DNA from: Planctomycetota bacterium
Lineage (GTDB): Bacteria; Planctomycetota; UBA1135; JACQFD01
Assembly (NCBI GenBank): GCA_016792805.1
Contig: JAEUHX010000055.1
Location: forward strand, 143,481-207,480
Length of the DNA stretch: 64,000 bases
Reading direction: 5' to 3'
Position numbers and translations under genes: made by a program. The stretch's first letter is position 1; the number at the start of each line of letters is the position of its first letter. The notes under the pieces were generated by a model, which was not told where the DNA came from, made no database searches, and saw only the letters and a list, made by a program, of their open reading frames with translations. Shown here in pieces: positions 41,496 to 50,748 of this stretch.

Positions 41496-44009
41496 ATGAC
41501 TCCGGCTCCTTGGATGCACTGGACGACTACTTTCACAATTCTTGCGGCAGTCCTCGTGGGAGTTGCGCCGGAACGCGCGAAGTCCACTCCGCTCGGGCAG
41601 ACCCAGCCCGCGGACGCTGAGCTGGCAGACGCCGAGGCCGTGAGGGCGGCTCGTCGAGTCATCGTTGCCGGCGAGCGCGGATTTGCGGCATATCACCCCA
41701 CGCAACGATGGACTTCACAATTCGACGGGCGAGGGTTTGAGCTTCGCCCGGCGACGGGAGGCTGGAGCTGGGGACTCGAGCTTCGCGAGTACGGGCGGGC
41801 CGCCTCGCTCGTGTGTGCGGATCGCCCGGCTCGCGCGCAGGCGGAAGGTGTGCGTCTGGCGTATTCGTGGGCCGAGGGGATCGACGAGTGGTACCTGAAT
41901 GAAGCCGTCGGACTTGAGCACGGGTTCACACTTCGGAACAAGCCCGAGGGTGTGGACGAGACCGTTTTGCTACAATTCTCGATTCGAGGAGCGCTCGTGC
42001 CGACGTCGTCGGATGGCCGTACTGTGCACTTCTCGACCCGAGAGGGAGAAGCTGCGCTTCGCTACGGCGGGCTCATGGTCGTGGACGCCGTCGGACAGGC
42101 ACTGGATGCGCGCATGTCGACGCGCGACGGCGGGCTTCGGATCGAGTTCAACGATTCGGCAGCCGTCTATCCTGTCACCGTCGATCCGGTCGTACAAATC
42201 GCATATGTCAAAGCGTCGAATACGAATCCCAGCGACGACTTCGGACACGCTGTCGCAATGTCCGGGAACACGATGGTCGTGACGGCTCGCTATGAGGCAA
42301 GCGCTGCGACGGGCGTAAACGGCAATCAAGCGGACAATTCGAAACCGCTCGCCGGCGCGGCATACGTTTTTGTACGAAACGGAGGCGTTTGGTCGCAGCA
42401 AGCTTACCTGAAGGCTTCCAATACCGACTCCGGTGATGAATTCGGCTGGTCTGCCGACATTTCCGGCGACACGATCGTGATCGGTGCCTATGCCGAAGAC
42501 AGCGCCGCAAAGGGCGTCAATGGAGATGGATCGAACAACAGCGCCGATTTCGCGGGCGCCGCGTACGTCTTCACCAGGACCGGTACGACGTGGGCGCAGC
42601 AGGCCTACTTGAAAGCCTCCAATACCGAACCGGGCGACATCTTCGGAACTTCTGTTGCGGTCTTCGGCGACACCATCGTCGTAGGCGCGCCCGGCGAGGA
42701 CAGCGCCGCGACCGGTGTGAACGGCGACCAGACGGCGGATACTCTTCCATCGGCAGGCGCTGCGTATGTATTTATACGAAGCGGGAGCACATGGACACAG
42801 CAAGCTTACCTGAAGGCGTCAAACACACAGAATCTCGACCAGTTTGGCTACGCGGTCGACATTTCGGGCGATACGGCCATCGTCGGCGCCTATCTGGAGG
42901 ACAGCAACGCAACCGGAATTAATGGCAATCAATCAGACAACGGTGCTCTCGATGCAGGTGCAGCATATGTCTTTGTGCGAGTCGGCGGGTCGTGGGCACA
43001 GCAGGCCTATCTCAAGGCTTCCAACACCGATGCCGATGACTGGTTTGGCTATCGGCTGGCGGTTTCCCACAATACTGCGGTGATCTCCTCACACCGAGAA
43101 GATAGCAATGCCGTTGGCGTAAATGGCAATGGCGCAGACAACAGCACGCTGAACTCGGGCGCGGTCTATGTGTTCGTTCGGAGCGGCGGAGTGTGGAGTC
43201 AGCAGGCGTATCTCAAGGCCTCCAACACGCAGTCGAGCGATGAGTTCGGCTGGTCGGTGGCGGTTTCTGGCGACGTCGTCGTCGTCGGTGCAGTCGGTGA
43301 GGATAGCAACGCCGTCGGGATCAACGGAAACCAAGTGAACAATTCTTACGCGGACGCCGGAGCCGCCTACGTCTTCTCGCGAGCTGCCGGCGTCTGGAGC
43401 CAGCTCGCGTATGTAAAGGCGTCAAATACCGGAGTCGACGACGAGTTCGCATACGCCGTGGCGGTTTCTGGTGACCTCATGGCGGCCGGTGCCGATCGTG
43501 AGGACAGCAATGCCACCGGCGTCAATGGCAATCAGAGCAATGAAAGCGGGGCAAACTCGGGAGCTTGTTATGTATATGATCTGGGCCGTAACCCCGGTCT
43601 TGTGAGCTATGGCACGGGAACGCCGGGATGCAACGGCACCCAAACCCTAGGAGTCTTCCATACGCCCATGGTTCCAGGCCCTGGGTTCGGATTCACATGT
43701 AACAACGCTCCGGTGAGCGCGCTTGGTCTCGGCATCCTGGGAAATGTGCAGGACGCGGCTGGGTCCGATCCGTTCTTCATCGGCGTTCTCCTGCATATCG
43801 ACTTTTTCGCCTCTACCGAGCTCGTGCCCATTGATTTCTACTCCGACGCGAGCGGAAACGCCGCTGCTCCCGCGCCGCTTCCGAACTCCCCGGCGCTGGC
43901 GGGCATGACTTTCTATGCGATGGCGCTCTGGGCCTGGAGCAGCTGCTCGTTGCCTCCATACAATTTGAGCACCTCGCGCGGGCTTGCGTTCACCGTGCAG
44001 CTCGATTAG
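41496..44009 (+). CDS. Exported FG-GAP repeat protein with a planctomycete-type C-terminal domain
   Basis: The ATG at 41496 (AAGGA seven bases before) gives 837 residues with a signal peptide (WTTTFTILAAVLVGVAP). Residues about 40-230 form a beta-rich N-terminal domain. Residues about 234-697 are seven tandem FG-GAP-like repeats of about 67 residues, each Q-Q-A-Y-L-K-A-S-N-T ... F-G ... S-G-D-T ... E-D-S-x-A-x-G-V-N-G-N ... A-Y-V-F. The last 130 residues (GTPGCNGTQTLGVFHTP) form a beta domain of the kind found at the C-termini of many exported planctomycete proteins, probably for surface attachment or sorting. It is most likely a large surface or secreted protein binding calcium through the repeat loops. 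Confidence 0.88.
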   Translation: MTPAPWMHWTTTFTILAAVLVGVAPERAKSTPLGQTQPADAELADAEAVRAARRVIVAGERGFAAYHPTQRWTSQFDGRGFELRPATGGWSWGLELREYGRAASLVCADRPARAQAEGVRLAYSWAEGIDEWYLNEAVGLEHGFTLRNKPEGVDETVLLQFSIRGALVPTSSDGRTVHFSTREGEAALRYGGLMVVDAVGQALDARMSTRDGGLRIEFNDSAAVYPVTVDPVVQIAYVKASNTNPSDDFGHAVAMSGNTMVVTARYEASAATGVNGNQADNSKPLAGAAYVFVRNGGVWSQQAYLKASNTDSGDEFGWSADISGDTIVIGAYAEDSAAKGVNGDGSNNSADFAGAAYVFTRTGTTWAQQAYLKASNTEPGDIFGTSVAVFGDTIVVGAPGEDSAATGVNGDQTADTLPSAGAAYVFIRSGSTWTQQAYLKASNTQNLDQFGYAVDISGDTAIVGAYLEDSNATGINGNQSDNGALDAGAAYVFVRVGGSWAQQAYLKASNTDADDWFGYRLAVSHNTAVISSHREDSNAVGVNGNGADNSTLNSGAVYVFVRSGGVWSQQAYLKASNTQSSDEFGWSVAVSGDVVVVGAVGEDSNAVGINGNQVNNSYADAGAAYVFSRAAGVWSQLAYVKASNTGVDDEFAYAVAVSGDLMAAGADREDSNATGVNGNQSNESGANSGACYVYDLGRNPGLVSYGTGTPGCNGTQTLGVFHTPMVPGPGFGFTCNNAPVSALGLGILGNVQDAAGSDPFFIGVLLHIDFFASTELVPIDFYSDASGNAAAPAPLPNSPALAGMTFYAMALWAWSSCSLPPYNLSTSRGLAFTVQLD
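42195..43585 (+). repeat. Seven tandem coding repeats of about 200 bases
   Basis: Internal to the FG-GAP gene: units begin at about 42195 and recur every 198-201 bases, each encoding roughly 67 residues of the pattern A-Y-L-K-A-S-N-T through A-A-Y-V-F-x-R. DNA identity between units is moderate, with many silent differences, so the duplications are not recent. First and last units are the most divergent. Confidence 0.85.
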
Positions 44010-44095
44010 TAACTCTCTGAGAGGCGCCCTATCCGGCGGCGCCCGCGCCGATGCGCGCGCGCACGCCCCGCAAGTCGCCGCCTCGCAGCGCCGGC

Positions 44096-44617
44096 TCAGC
44101 TCCGCAGCTTCACGCGTTGGTCCATCTCCGGAAGCGTCGTGCTGCTCGACATTCCGAGGTCCTGGGCCACCTTTTCGGCAGCCTTCAGGTTCAGCTCCGA
44201 GTCGCCGAGCCCTTCCACCTCGATGGCCTTCACCGTGTGCCGGGCCATCTCCGGCTCAATGCCAAGCTGCTCCACCAATACTGTTGGCGTAATCACATTT
44301 CCGCGCTGCCGGCCGACCAGCAGCGCCTCCCGAATCGGGAGCTTCGTCAGCCAGCTGAGGAAAGACCAGCCGACGCCGCAGCTCACGATGCCCGAAAGGA
44401 CCTTCAGCACGGGAGGTATTTTGAGCGGCCAAGCGATCAGTGCATCCGCGATCAGGAAGATGCCAATGATCACCGCCGCCCAACCTCCCCAACGCGCAAG
44501 CCCTCGGCGCGAGCGGTAGCTCCCCGCGTCGAACTTCACATCGTGGAGGTTCCCCGCCTGAGGTCCCGGCGAACTCGGCTGTCCTGGCGGGGGTTGCTGG
44601 CTCGGCGTGGCGGTCAC
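44096..44617 (-). CDS. Small two-helix membrane protein coupled to the SPFH genes
   Basis: The GTG at 44617, one base after the upstream stop, gives 173 residues. A Pro/Gln-rich N-terminus (SQQPPPGQPSSPGP) is followed by two membrane helices (about AAVIIGIFLIADALIAWPL and VLSGIVSCGVGWSFLSWL) and a soluble C-terminal half with a winged-helix-like or UBA-like pattern (TPTVLVEQLGIEPEMARHTVKAIEVEGL, then NLKAAEKVAQDLGMSSS). No known family recognised. Its gene order, last of three after two SPFH proteins, suggests an accessory subunit of that membrane complex, comparable in position to the NfeD-type partners of flotillins, but it is not an obvious NfeD. Confidence 0.75.
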   Translation of the reverse strand: MTATPSQQPPPGQPSSPGPQAGNLHDVKFDAGSYRSRRGLARWGGWAAVIIGIFLIADALIAWPLKIPPVLKVLSGIVSCGVGWSFLSWLTKLPIREALLVGRQRGNVITPTVLVEQLGIEPEMARHTVKAIEVEGLGDSELNLKAAEKVAQDLGMSSSTTLPEMDQRVKLRS

Positions 44618-44618
44618 G

Positions 44619-46181
44619 TTACTTCTTTGCGCTCGGACGGCTCGCCGCCTCGTCGGCGGCGTCGCGCTGCATCTGCTGCAAGAGAGCGCCCTGGATCTTC
44701 GCCGGCTCCGCCATGTCGGTCCAGAGCGTGCCCAATCCGGCATAGCGAAGCTGTATCCGAAGCCCTTCGGGCAGCGCGTCTGCGAATCGCCACAGGCCAT
44801 AGGCGGACGGGTCGCCGAACGATGCGACCTTCAGCGCCGTCGCAAGACCCTCCGAGGCGCCAATGGCCTGCACCACATCGGCCTCCGCCTTTCCGAGCGC
44901 CTTTTTCGTCTCACCGCGCACGAGCGCCGCTTCGGCCTGTTTTTCTGCAATCTTTTTCTTGGTCTCCGCCTGGATGCGAAGCACCTCGGCCCGTCCGCGC
45001 GATGTTTCCTCCAGGACGAGCTTCTCCGTCTCGGAGCGCGCCTTCGCCGCTTCGATTTCCACCGTTCCGCGGATCGTATTCAGCTCCGTCTGAACCTTCG
45101 ATGTGTCCGTCTTTGCCTTATTCGTAAGGTCCTGTTCCACGGCCACTTTTGCGGTCTGAATCGGCTTTCTCACTGAATCGGGCACGTCAATATTGCGGAT
45201 CAGCGCCAGAAGCAAACGAACATGCTTGGTGTTCAGCTCGTCCTTCAGCTTGCGCGTCAGCTCGTCTTGGAATCGCTCCCTGGAGTCGCCTTCCACGAAC
45301 TGGCGCGATGTGTAATTGCTTCCTGCGACGCGCGCCTTCGACTCCGCTTGCGGCCGAATGACGTTGTCGACGACCGCCTTCTCCGAGCCGAACTGCTTCA
45401 CGATGTGCGGCGCGTCCTCCGGCAGGATTCCCCACACAATCGTGACGTCAACCTTGATCGTATTGCCGTCCGCCGCCGGAAAGGAGATCGAGTTCTGCTC
45501 CTCAAACGTCAGCTCCTGGTATCCGATGCGAACTTTGTTGACTCGATACTCATAGGGGTTCAAGAAATAGAGCCCCGGCGGCAGCGCCGTCTCAAGCACG
45601 CCGCGCTCGTGAGGTTTCACGAGTTCGGTCGTCGACGCCGCACCCGATAAGTGCGTCACAACTCCCACATATCCCGGCTCGATTGACGTCGCCGGCACAC
45701 GCTCCACTTTGTATGCATACGGATTCAGCCGGTACCTTCCGGGCGTGAGCACGCGGCGCCAGATTCCACGCTGCCCTTCGTTCGCCAGGAATTCTCCCTC
45801 GGGAAGCGGCGTCCCCACGAGCGACGTAACGACGCCGACCTCAGGAACCGGCATCGGCCGCTTATTGCCTTTCACTTCCGTCATTTCCTGCGCGGATCGA
45901 ATATGAATGATCGGATACATCTCGATGGTCTCGTTGATCGGATTGACGAAATGCCGGCCCGTCCCGAGCACCTCCTCGCGCACGCCTTTCTCACCGGGCT
46001 TCGCAAGGATCTGTCCCGATGGAAGATCCTTGCCAACGCGAGCCACCACCACGCCCATCTCGTCGGGTCCGATCCAGACGCGCGAGGCGCCCCATCGATA
46101 GGCGCCCTCGTAGCCCACGAGATAGACCATCAAGAGTCCGAACGCAGCCAACAGATACCGTCCTGGGCGAGTGAGACTCAT
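44619..46181 (-). CDS. Large SPFH/band 7 protein with three N-terminal beta repeats (second gene)
   Basis: A 520-residue protein with an N-terminal membrane helix (YLLAAFGLLMVYLVGYEG). Three tandem repeats of about 55-65 residues follow, each P/E-x-x-V-G-V-V-T/A ... L-P-x-G ... G-V/I-x-x-x-V/A-L-x-P-G-R/L-Y-x-L-N-P-Y. Then comes an SPFH domain (GYQELTFEEQNSISFPAADGNTIKVDVTIVWGI) and a long coiled coil rich in Ala/Glu/Lys (KAKTDTSKVQTELNTIRGTVEIEAAKARSETEK) to about residue 450. SPFH proteins assemble into ring or cage microdomains (HflKC, flotillin, vault). It overlaps the 46178 gene by 4 bases; both are 520 residues long. Confidence 0.85.
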   Translation of the reverse strand: MSLTRPGRYLLAAFGLLMVYLVGYEGAYRWGASRVWIGPDEMGVVVARVGKDLPSGQILAKPGEKGVREEVLGTGRHFVNPINETIEMYPIIHIRSAQEMTEVKGNKRPMPVPEVGVVTSLVGTPLPEGEFLANEGQRGIWRRVLTPGRYRLNPYAYKVERVPATSIEPGYVGVVTHLSGAASTTELVKPHERGVLETALPPGLYFLNPYEYRVNKVRIGYQELTFEEQNSISFPAADGNTIKVDVTIVWGILPEDAPHIVKQFGSEKAVVDNVIRPQAESKARVAGSNYTSRQFVEGDSRERFQDELTRKLKDELNTKHVRLLLALIRNIDVPDSVRKPIQTAKVAVEQDLTNKAKTDTSKVQTELNTIRGTVEIEAAKARSETEKLVLEETSRGRAEVLRIQAETKKKIAEKQAEAALVRGETKKALGKAEADVVQAIGASEGLATALKVASFGDPSAYGLWRFADALPEGLRIQLRYAGLGTLWTDMAEPAKIQGALLQQMQRDAADEAASRPSAKK

Positions 46182-47740
46182 CGCTGCTCCTCCTTTTCAG
46201 CGGGGCGTGACGCAGGGCCTTCCTTCACAAATTGCTCGAAGACCGAGGCAATCGGCCCATCGGTGCTCGACAGAATCGAATCGATGCGCGGCGCAAGCTT
46301 CTCGAACAGCGTCGTGCGGGCGAACGCCGTGCCGCCGCCGTAAGCCGCCACCTTCGCCTTCAGCGCCTCCGCTTGCGCCGTTAGCCGAACGCGAGTCACC
46401 TCCGCTTCCGCCAGACCCGTCGCCCGGATCGCTTCCGCCTGCTTCACCGCGGCCTCGCGCTCGAGCGCCGCCACGTCGACCTGGTTCTGCGCGACGATGA
46501 GATCCACCTCCTGCTCGCGCTTAGCTTCAGTGATGGTTTCAACATTCCGTGCTGACGCCTTCGCAAGCGCCTCCGGCCGCTTCTGGATCTCGCTTTGGCT
46601 CACGAGCGCCGCGCGGCTGCGCTCGGCGTCTTTTTGCTTCTCATACTGCTCCCGCTCCAGAAGTGAGATCTCGCGCTCGCGAATGGGCTGGGCAATGTCG
46701 TGCGGCGGCTCGATTCCACTGATCAACACCGAATGCACATGCACTCCCTCCGGCTCGACCACCTGCCGCAGGTCGCGCGCAAACTCGTCCTGAAACGTCT
46801 GGCGCGTCGTTCCGGTGATGAACTCCCGCGCCGGCTTGCGTGAACCCTGCAATCGGCTCTTCGCGCGCGTCGCCGGAAGGAGGAGTTTCGTCTCCGTTTC
46901 CTCGCTCGTTCCATACTTCACGAATACCAGCGGAACGAATTCGTCCTGCAGGCTCCACTCCACCGTGCCGGTCACAAAAATCTCGAATCCGTCGCTCGAG
47001 GGGAACGACAGTTTTCCGCCGATTCCCAGGTCGAGCCTGTGGGACTGGCGCGAAACCGGGCTGATCGACTCGGCGAATGGATTCATGTAGTAGCTCCCTG
47101 GCGCAAGCGGCTCCTTCTGTACGCCTCTCGATCCGGTTTCCGAGAGAAGAGCCTTGGCGTCCGTCGGAAGCTTCCCGTACCGCAGCGTTCGAACACCGAG
47201 TTGGCCGGAATCTATCTGTAGTTTCGGCACAATCAGCACGTCGTAGGCGAGCGTGTTGATCGGGTGCGTGCCGGGCTCCAGCGTCTTCCGCAGGATTCCC
47301 TTGCGGACGATACCCGAGGCGCCGTCCGCCGGATTCTCATCCGCGAAGAGCTGCCAGTCGGGCAGCGGCTCGCCGAAGAGCCGCGTCAGCACTCCGACGT
47401 GATCCGGCGGGATCTGTGTCAGCGGAGCGTAGCTCCAATCCCAATCATAGGGATTGTAACCTGTGAGATACCAGCCGGGCATGAGCACATCCTGCTGGAT
47501 GCCCTGATACGGCTCCTCGCCGGGGCGCACTGCGGGCGCCACGACGGCGCCGGGCGGCAGTGGTCTGCCTGTCTTGCTAATCATGATGCCCACAAATCCT
47601 GGCGGTACTTGTGGGAAAACCTCGCCGCTCGTGCCGAACACACCGAACATCGCGAGCCCCGTGCCAGCGAGCACGAGGATCACCAGGACGGCGAGGATGC
47701 GCGGGAGCTTGGGCTTGTATCCGGAATAGGAACTGCTCAT
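46178..47740 (-). CDS. Large SPFH/band 7 protein with three N-terminal beta repeats (first gene)
   Basis: A 520-residue paralogue of the next gene. N-terminal helix (RILAVLVILVLAGTGLAMFGVFG), then three repeats (PPGFVGIMISKTGRPLPPG..., PPDHVGVLTRLFGEPLPDW..., DSGQLGVRTLRYGKLP...). An SPFH domain near residues 240-345 (KLSFPSSDGFEIFVTGTVEWSL) follows, then a helical region (REISLLEREQYEKQKDAERSRAALVSQ, EAKREQEVDLIVAQNQVDVAALEREAAVKQAEAIR). The pair probably forms a hetero-oligomeric cage on the periplasmic or cytosolic face of the membrane, as HflK/HflC do. The upstream 158-base gap contains a hairpin belonging to purF. Confidence 0.85.
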   Translation of the reverse strand: MSSSYSGYKPKLPRILAVLVILVLAGTGLAMFGVFGTSGEVFPQVPPGFVGIMISKTGRPLPPGAVVAPAVRPGEEPYQGIQQDVLMPGWYLTGYNPYDWDWSYAPLTQIPPDHVGVLTRLFGEPLPDWQLFADENPADGASGIVRKGILRKTLEPGTHPINTLAYDVLIVPKLQIDSGQLGVRTLRYGKLPTDAKALLSETGSRGVQKEPLAPGSYYMNPFAESISPVSRQSHRLDLGIGGKLSFPSSDGFEIFVTGTVEWSLQDEFVPLVFVKYGTSEETETKLLLPATRAKSRLQGSRKPAREFITGTTRQTFQDEFARDLRQVVEPEGVHVHSVLISGIEPPHDIAQPIREREISLLEREQYEKQKDAERSRAALVSQSEIQKRPEALAKASARNVETITEAKREQEVDLIVAQNQVDVAALEREAAVKQAEAIRATGLAEAEVTRVRLTAQAEALKAKVAAYGGGTAFARTTLFEKLAPRIDSILSSTDGPIASVFEQFVKEGPASRPAEKEEQR

Positions 47741-47810
47741 GGCGCCTGGGGCGGTTGGGATTCATGAACCGGCCAGCGCGTCAGCATGACGTGCGTGCCG
47801 CCGATTCCGA

Positions 47811-47839
47811 GGCTCTGGGTGCGAGCCCGCCCCAGAGCC
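47811..47839 (-). terminator. Hairpin downstream of purF
   Basis: A perfect 9-bp stem (GGCTCTGGG / CCCAGAGCC) with an 11-base loop lies about 60 bases after the purF stop and 70 bases before the SPFH gene start. No T-run follows, so it is a weak terminator or an RNA-stabilising hairpin. Confidence 0.5.
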
Positions 47840-47898
47840 CCTTCGACCGTGCCAGGAAGTGCCCGCGAAACGGCCCCCGCTCGGCTAGGAGCGGAGCG

Positions 47899-49398
47899 CT
47901 AGCACTGCCGAGCTTCGAGCCGCTCGTTCTCGATCGCCGAGAGCATCTCGGCCGTCACATCATTCGTCGGGTAATTGCCCGTGAAGCAAGCCGTGCAGAA
48001 TTTCTCGATCTTTTCGTTGCCTTTCCGCGCCGCAGCCTCCATCTCCTCGAGATCGAGGTACACGAGCGCGTCGACGCCGAGTTCGCGGCGCACCTCCTCG
48101 ACCGACTTGCCTCGCGCGATGAACTCCGTCTTGGTAGCCATGTCGATGCCGTAGGGGCACGGCGAGATAAGCGGCGGCGAGGTCGACGCAAAGCTCACTT
48201 CCGCGGCCCCGGCCTCCCGCGCGAGGCGCACAAGCGCGCGAGCTGTGTTGCCGCGCACAATCGAGTCGTCGACAAGCAGCACGCGCCGGCCCTCGAACTC
48301 GAGCCGAATCGGATTGAGCTTTCGCCGGATCGCGTCCTGCCGCTTCTTCTGGCTCGGCATGATGAAGGTTCGCCCGACGTAACGATTTTTCACTAATCCT
48401 TCGCGATACGGCACGCCGAGCTCGCGCGCCATCGACTGCGCCGCGATGCACGACGTCTCGGGAATCGGGATCACCGCGTCGAGCGGGCGGTCGGGAAATT
48501 CGCGCTTCCATTTGCGGCCGAGCGCCTCGCCGAATCGAACGCGCGTGCGGCTCACGCTCACGTTGTCGAGAAACGAGTCGGGGCGCGCAAAATAGACAAG
48601 CTCAAAAATGCATGGGCGGTGCGCCTGCTTGCCCACGATGCGCGTATGCACTTTTCGATCGCGATCGACGAAGACCGCTTCGCCCGCCTCGAGGTCGCGC
48701 ACCGGCTTGTAACCAATGGCGTCGAGCGCCGCCGTCTCGCTCGCGAAGGCGTACGCCTTCCCCTCGGGGAATTGCCGCTCGCCCATCACCATCGGCTTGA
48801 TGCCGTAGGGATCGCGGAAAGCCACTAATCCGCCTTCGGCGAAGCAGCCCACCACCGAGTACGCGCCGCGGACGCGCTCGAATACTCCAGAGACGGAGCG
48901 AAACACGGCATCGGGAAGATTGGGGTCGGAAGGCCCGCGCACGCCGTTGCGCGGCACGGTCACCGGCGCAAACTTCGCAAGCTCTTCCACAAAAACATAC
49001 AGAATTGCCTCGAGGTCGCACGTCGAGTTGAGGCGCACGCCGCGCTCGGGGAAGTAGCGCTGCTTGAGGTCGATGAAATTGGTGACATTCCCGTTATGCG
49101 CCATTGCGACGCCGCGAGGAATCACGACGTGGAACGGCTGAATGTCCTCGGTCAGCCCCGCGCCCACGGTGGGGTAGCGCACATGGCCGATCCCGAGCGC
49201 GCCGCGCAGGATGCGCGCGCTGCGCTCGTCGAAGATGTCGCGCACGAGCCCGGGACCCTTCTGCACGTGAAACGACTCGGTGGCCGTCACGATTCCGGCG
49301 GCGTCCTGCCCGCGGTGCTGGACCGCGATGAGGGCGTCATAGATCTCGGGGAAGACGTCGTGGCCTTCGGGTCCGTAGATCCCGATGAATCCGCACAT
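47899..49398 (-). CDS. purF: Amidophosphoribosyltransferase (first step of purine synthesis)
   Basis: A 499-residue enzyme starting MCGFIGIYGP; Cys2 becomes the N-terminal glutaminase nucleophile. HRGQDAAGI, GHVRYPT, HNGNVTN and STCDLEAIL are the glutamine-site motifs. The phosphoribosyltransferase half has VLLVDDSIVRGNT (PRPP loop, about residues 372-384), preceded by FARPDSFLDNVSV. C-terminal Cys residues (SPCPYG, KFCTACF) correspond to iron-sulfur ligands of the Bacillus-type enzyme. It makes 5-phosphoribosylamine from PRPP and glutamine. Unlike most genomes, no other pur gene is adjacent. The start is fixed by the need for Cys at position 2. Confidence 0.96.
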   Translation of the reverse strand: MCGFIGIYGPEGHDVFPEIYDALIAVQHRGQDAAGIVTATESFHVQKGPGLVRDIFDERSARILRGALGIGHVRYPTVGAGLTEDIQPFHVVIPRGVAMAHNGNVTNFIDLKQRYFPERGVRLNSTCDLEAILYVFVEELAKFAPVTVPRNGVRGPSDPNLPDAVFRSVSGVFERVRGAYSVVGCFAEGGLVAFRDPYGIKPMVMGERQFPEGKAYAFASETAALDAIGYKPVRDLEAGEAVFVDRDRKVHTRIVGKQAHRPCIFELVYFARPDSFLDNVSVSRTRVRFGEALGRKWKREFPDRPLDAVIPIPETSCIAAQSMARELGVPYREGLVKNRYVGRTFIMPSQKKRQDAIRRKLNPIRLEFEGRRVLLVDDSIVRGNTARALVRLAREAGAAEVSFASTSPPLISPCPYGIDMATKTEFIARGKSVEEVRRELGVDALVYLDLEEMEAAARKGNEKIEKFCTACFTGNYPTNDVTAEMLSAIENERLEARQC

Positions 49399-49485
49399 GG
49401 GCAGTCGCGAGGCGCGCTCTGGAGGGGAGGAGCGGTCGATCGTAGGGGCGCCCCGCGGACCCGACAAGCAAAGCGGAGCCGTCGT

Positions 49486-50748
49486 ATGCTTGTCGCTCTC
49501 TCTGCCGTGCCCCTCTCGATTCGAACTCTCCAACGCGTCGATCGCGCCCTTGGCCCGGCGGTCCAGCTGCTCCTCCAGCCGTTGCGTTGGCGGCCGCGCC
49601 GCATCCCGGCGAGCGTGCGCCGAGTGGTGATCGTGAAGTTCTGGGGGATCGGCAGCATCACGATGCTCGGCCCGGCGGTGCGCGTGCTGCGTCGGCGCTT
49701 TCCTGACGCGCAGGTCGATCTCCTCACGCTCGAGTCGAACGCAGCCTACGCGAGACGCCTCGGAGCCTTCGACGACGTGATGGCCCTTCAACTCGGCGAT
49801 TCGATCCCGGGCCTGATGGCCGGCATCGTGCGCATGTTGCTCGCGCTCCGAAGCCGCAAATACGACCGCCTGTATGATTGTGAGTTTTTCACACATTTCT
49901 CGGCGCTTGTAGCGCTTCTGTCGAAATCGCGCTGGACGACGGGGTACAGCGCGCCGGAAGTCTGGCGCGGCGGGTTCTTTGAGGAGACGGTGCCGTTCAA
50001 TCGCTATTGGCACGTGGCGCGCAACGCGCGCTGCCTTGCCGGCGGCGAAAACGGCGAAGATGTGCGGGCCGAAGATTTGTTGCGTCCGACGCCCACCGAC
50101 GAAGGACGCGACGAGCTCGCGCGCGCCTTGGCCGACGGCCCCGTGGCGGCCGACCGGCCGATTGTGGCGGTGAACGTGAATGCCGGGCAGCTCGCACTCG
50201 AGCGCCGGTGGCCCGCCGAGCACTTCGTGGAGCTTCTGAATTCACTGCTCGGGCAGACGCGCGCGTCGGTTCGAGAGGGCGTGCGCCCGGGCGATTGGCG
50301 CATCGTGATGGTCGGGTCGCCCGACGAACGTGAATATGTGGAATCGATCCGGCTTCGCACGCTCGACGCCGACCGCATCGATAATTTCGCCGGACGGCTC
50401 TCCATCGACGGGCTGCTGGCACTTTTCGAGCGCGCGGGCGCCGTCGTCACCAATGATTCGGGGCCGCTCCACATTGCCGCCGCAATGCGCCGTCCCATCG
50501 TGGCGCTCTTCGGCCCGGAGACACCGGTGATGTATGCACCGCTCGCACCACTGCGCGTCGTGTTCTACAAGCCGCCTCCGTGCAGCCCGTGCATCAATGT
50601 GCACGAAAACAAGCTCGCCACATGCCACCTCGGCCACCCGCTCTGCCTCGAGCGCATCACGCCGGACGAGGTGCTGAGCGCAACGCTGCAGATGCTGCGC
50701 GCCGGCCGCGCCGCGTCGGCGAGCGCGGCGAGGCAGTCTGCGCGGTGA
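49486..50748 (+). CDS. Glycosyltransferase family 9 (heptosyltransferase-like) protein
   Basis: A 420-residue GT-B enzyme: RRVVIVKFWGIGSITMLGPAVRVLRRRFPDAQVDLLTLESN at residues 45-85 is the ADP-heptose:LPS heptosyltransferase N-terminal motif. VAVNVNAGQLALERRWPAEHFVELL and VVTNDSGPLHIAAAMRRPIVALFGPETP are the C-terminal donor-site blocks. It probably transfers a heptose or related sugar to a core oligosaccharide on the cytosolic side. A Cys-rich tail (PPPCSPCINVHENKLATCHLGHPLC) is common in this family. Its stop overlaps the GTG of the radical SAM gene by 4 bases. Confidence 0.9.
   Translation: MLVALSAVPLSIRTLQRVDRALGPAVQLLLQPLRWRPRRIPASVRRVVIVKFWGIGSITMLGPAVRVLRRRFPDAQVDLLTLESNAAYARRLGAFDDVMALQLGDSIPGLMAGIVRMLLALRSRKYDRLYDCEFFTHFSALVALLSKSRWTTGYSAPEVWRGGFFEETVPFNRYWHVARNARCLAGGENGEDVRAEDLLRPTPTDEGRDELARALADGPVAADRPIVAVNVNAGQLALERRWPAEHFVELLNSLLGQTRASVREGVRPGDWRIVMVGSPDEREYVESIRLRTLDADRIDNFAGRLSIDGLLALFERAGAVVTNDSGPLHIAAAMRRPIVALFGPETPVMYAPLAPLRVVFYKPPPCSPCINVHENKLATCHLGHPLCLERITPDEVLSATLQMLRAGRAASASAARQSAR

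Noticed and set aside
42195..43585. CRISPR-like periodicity
   Set aside because: The period is about 200 bases and in frame; it is the FG-GAP protein repeat, not a repeat-spacer array.
47812..47898. Small gene between purF and the SPFH genes
   Set aside because: Only shadow frames and a hairpin; no ribosome site or protein-like sequence.
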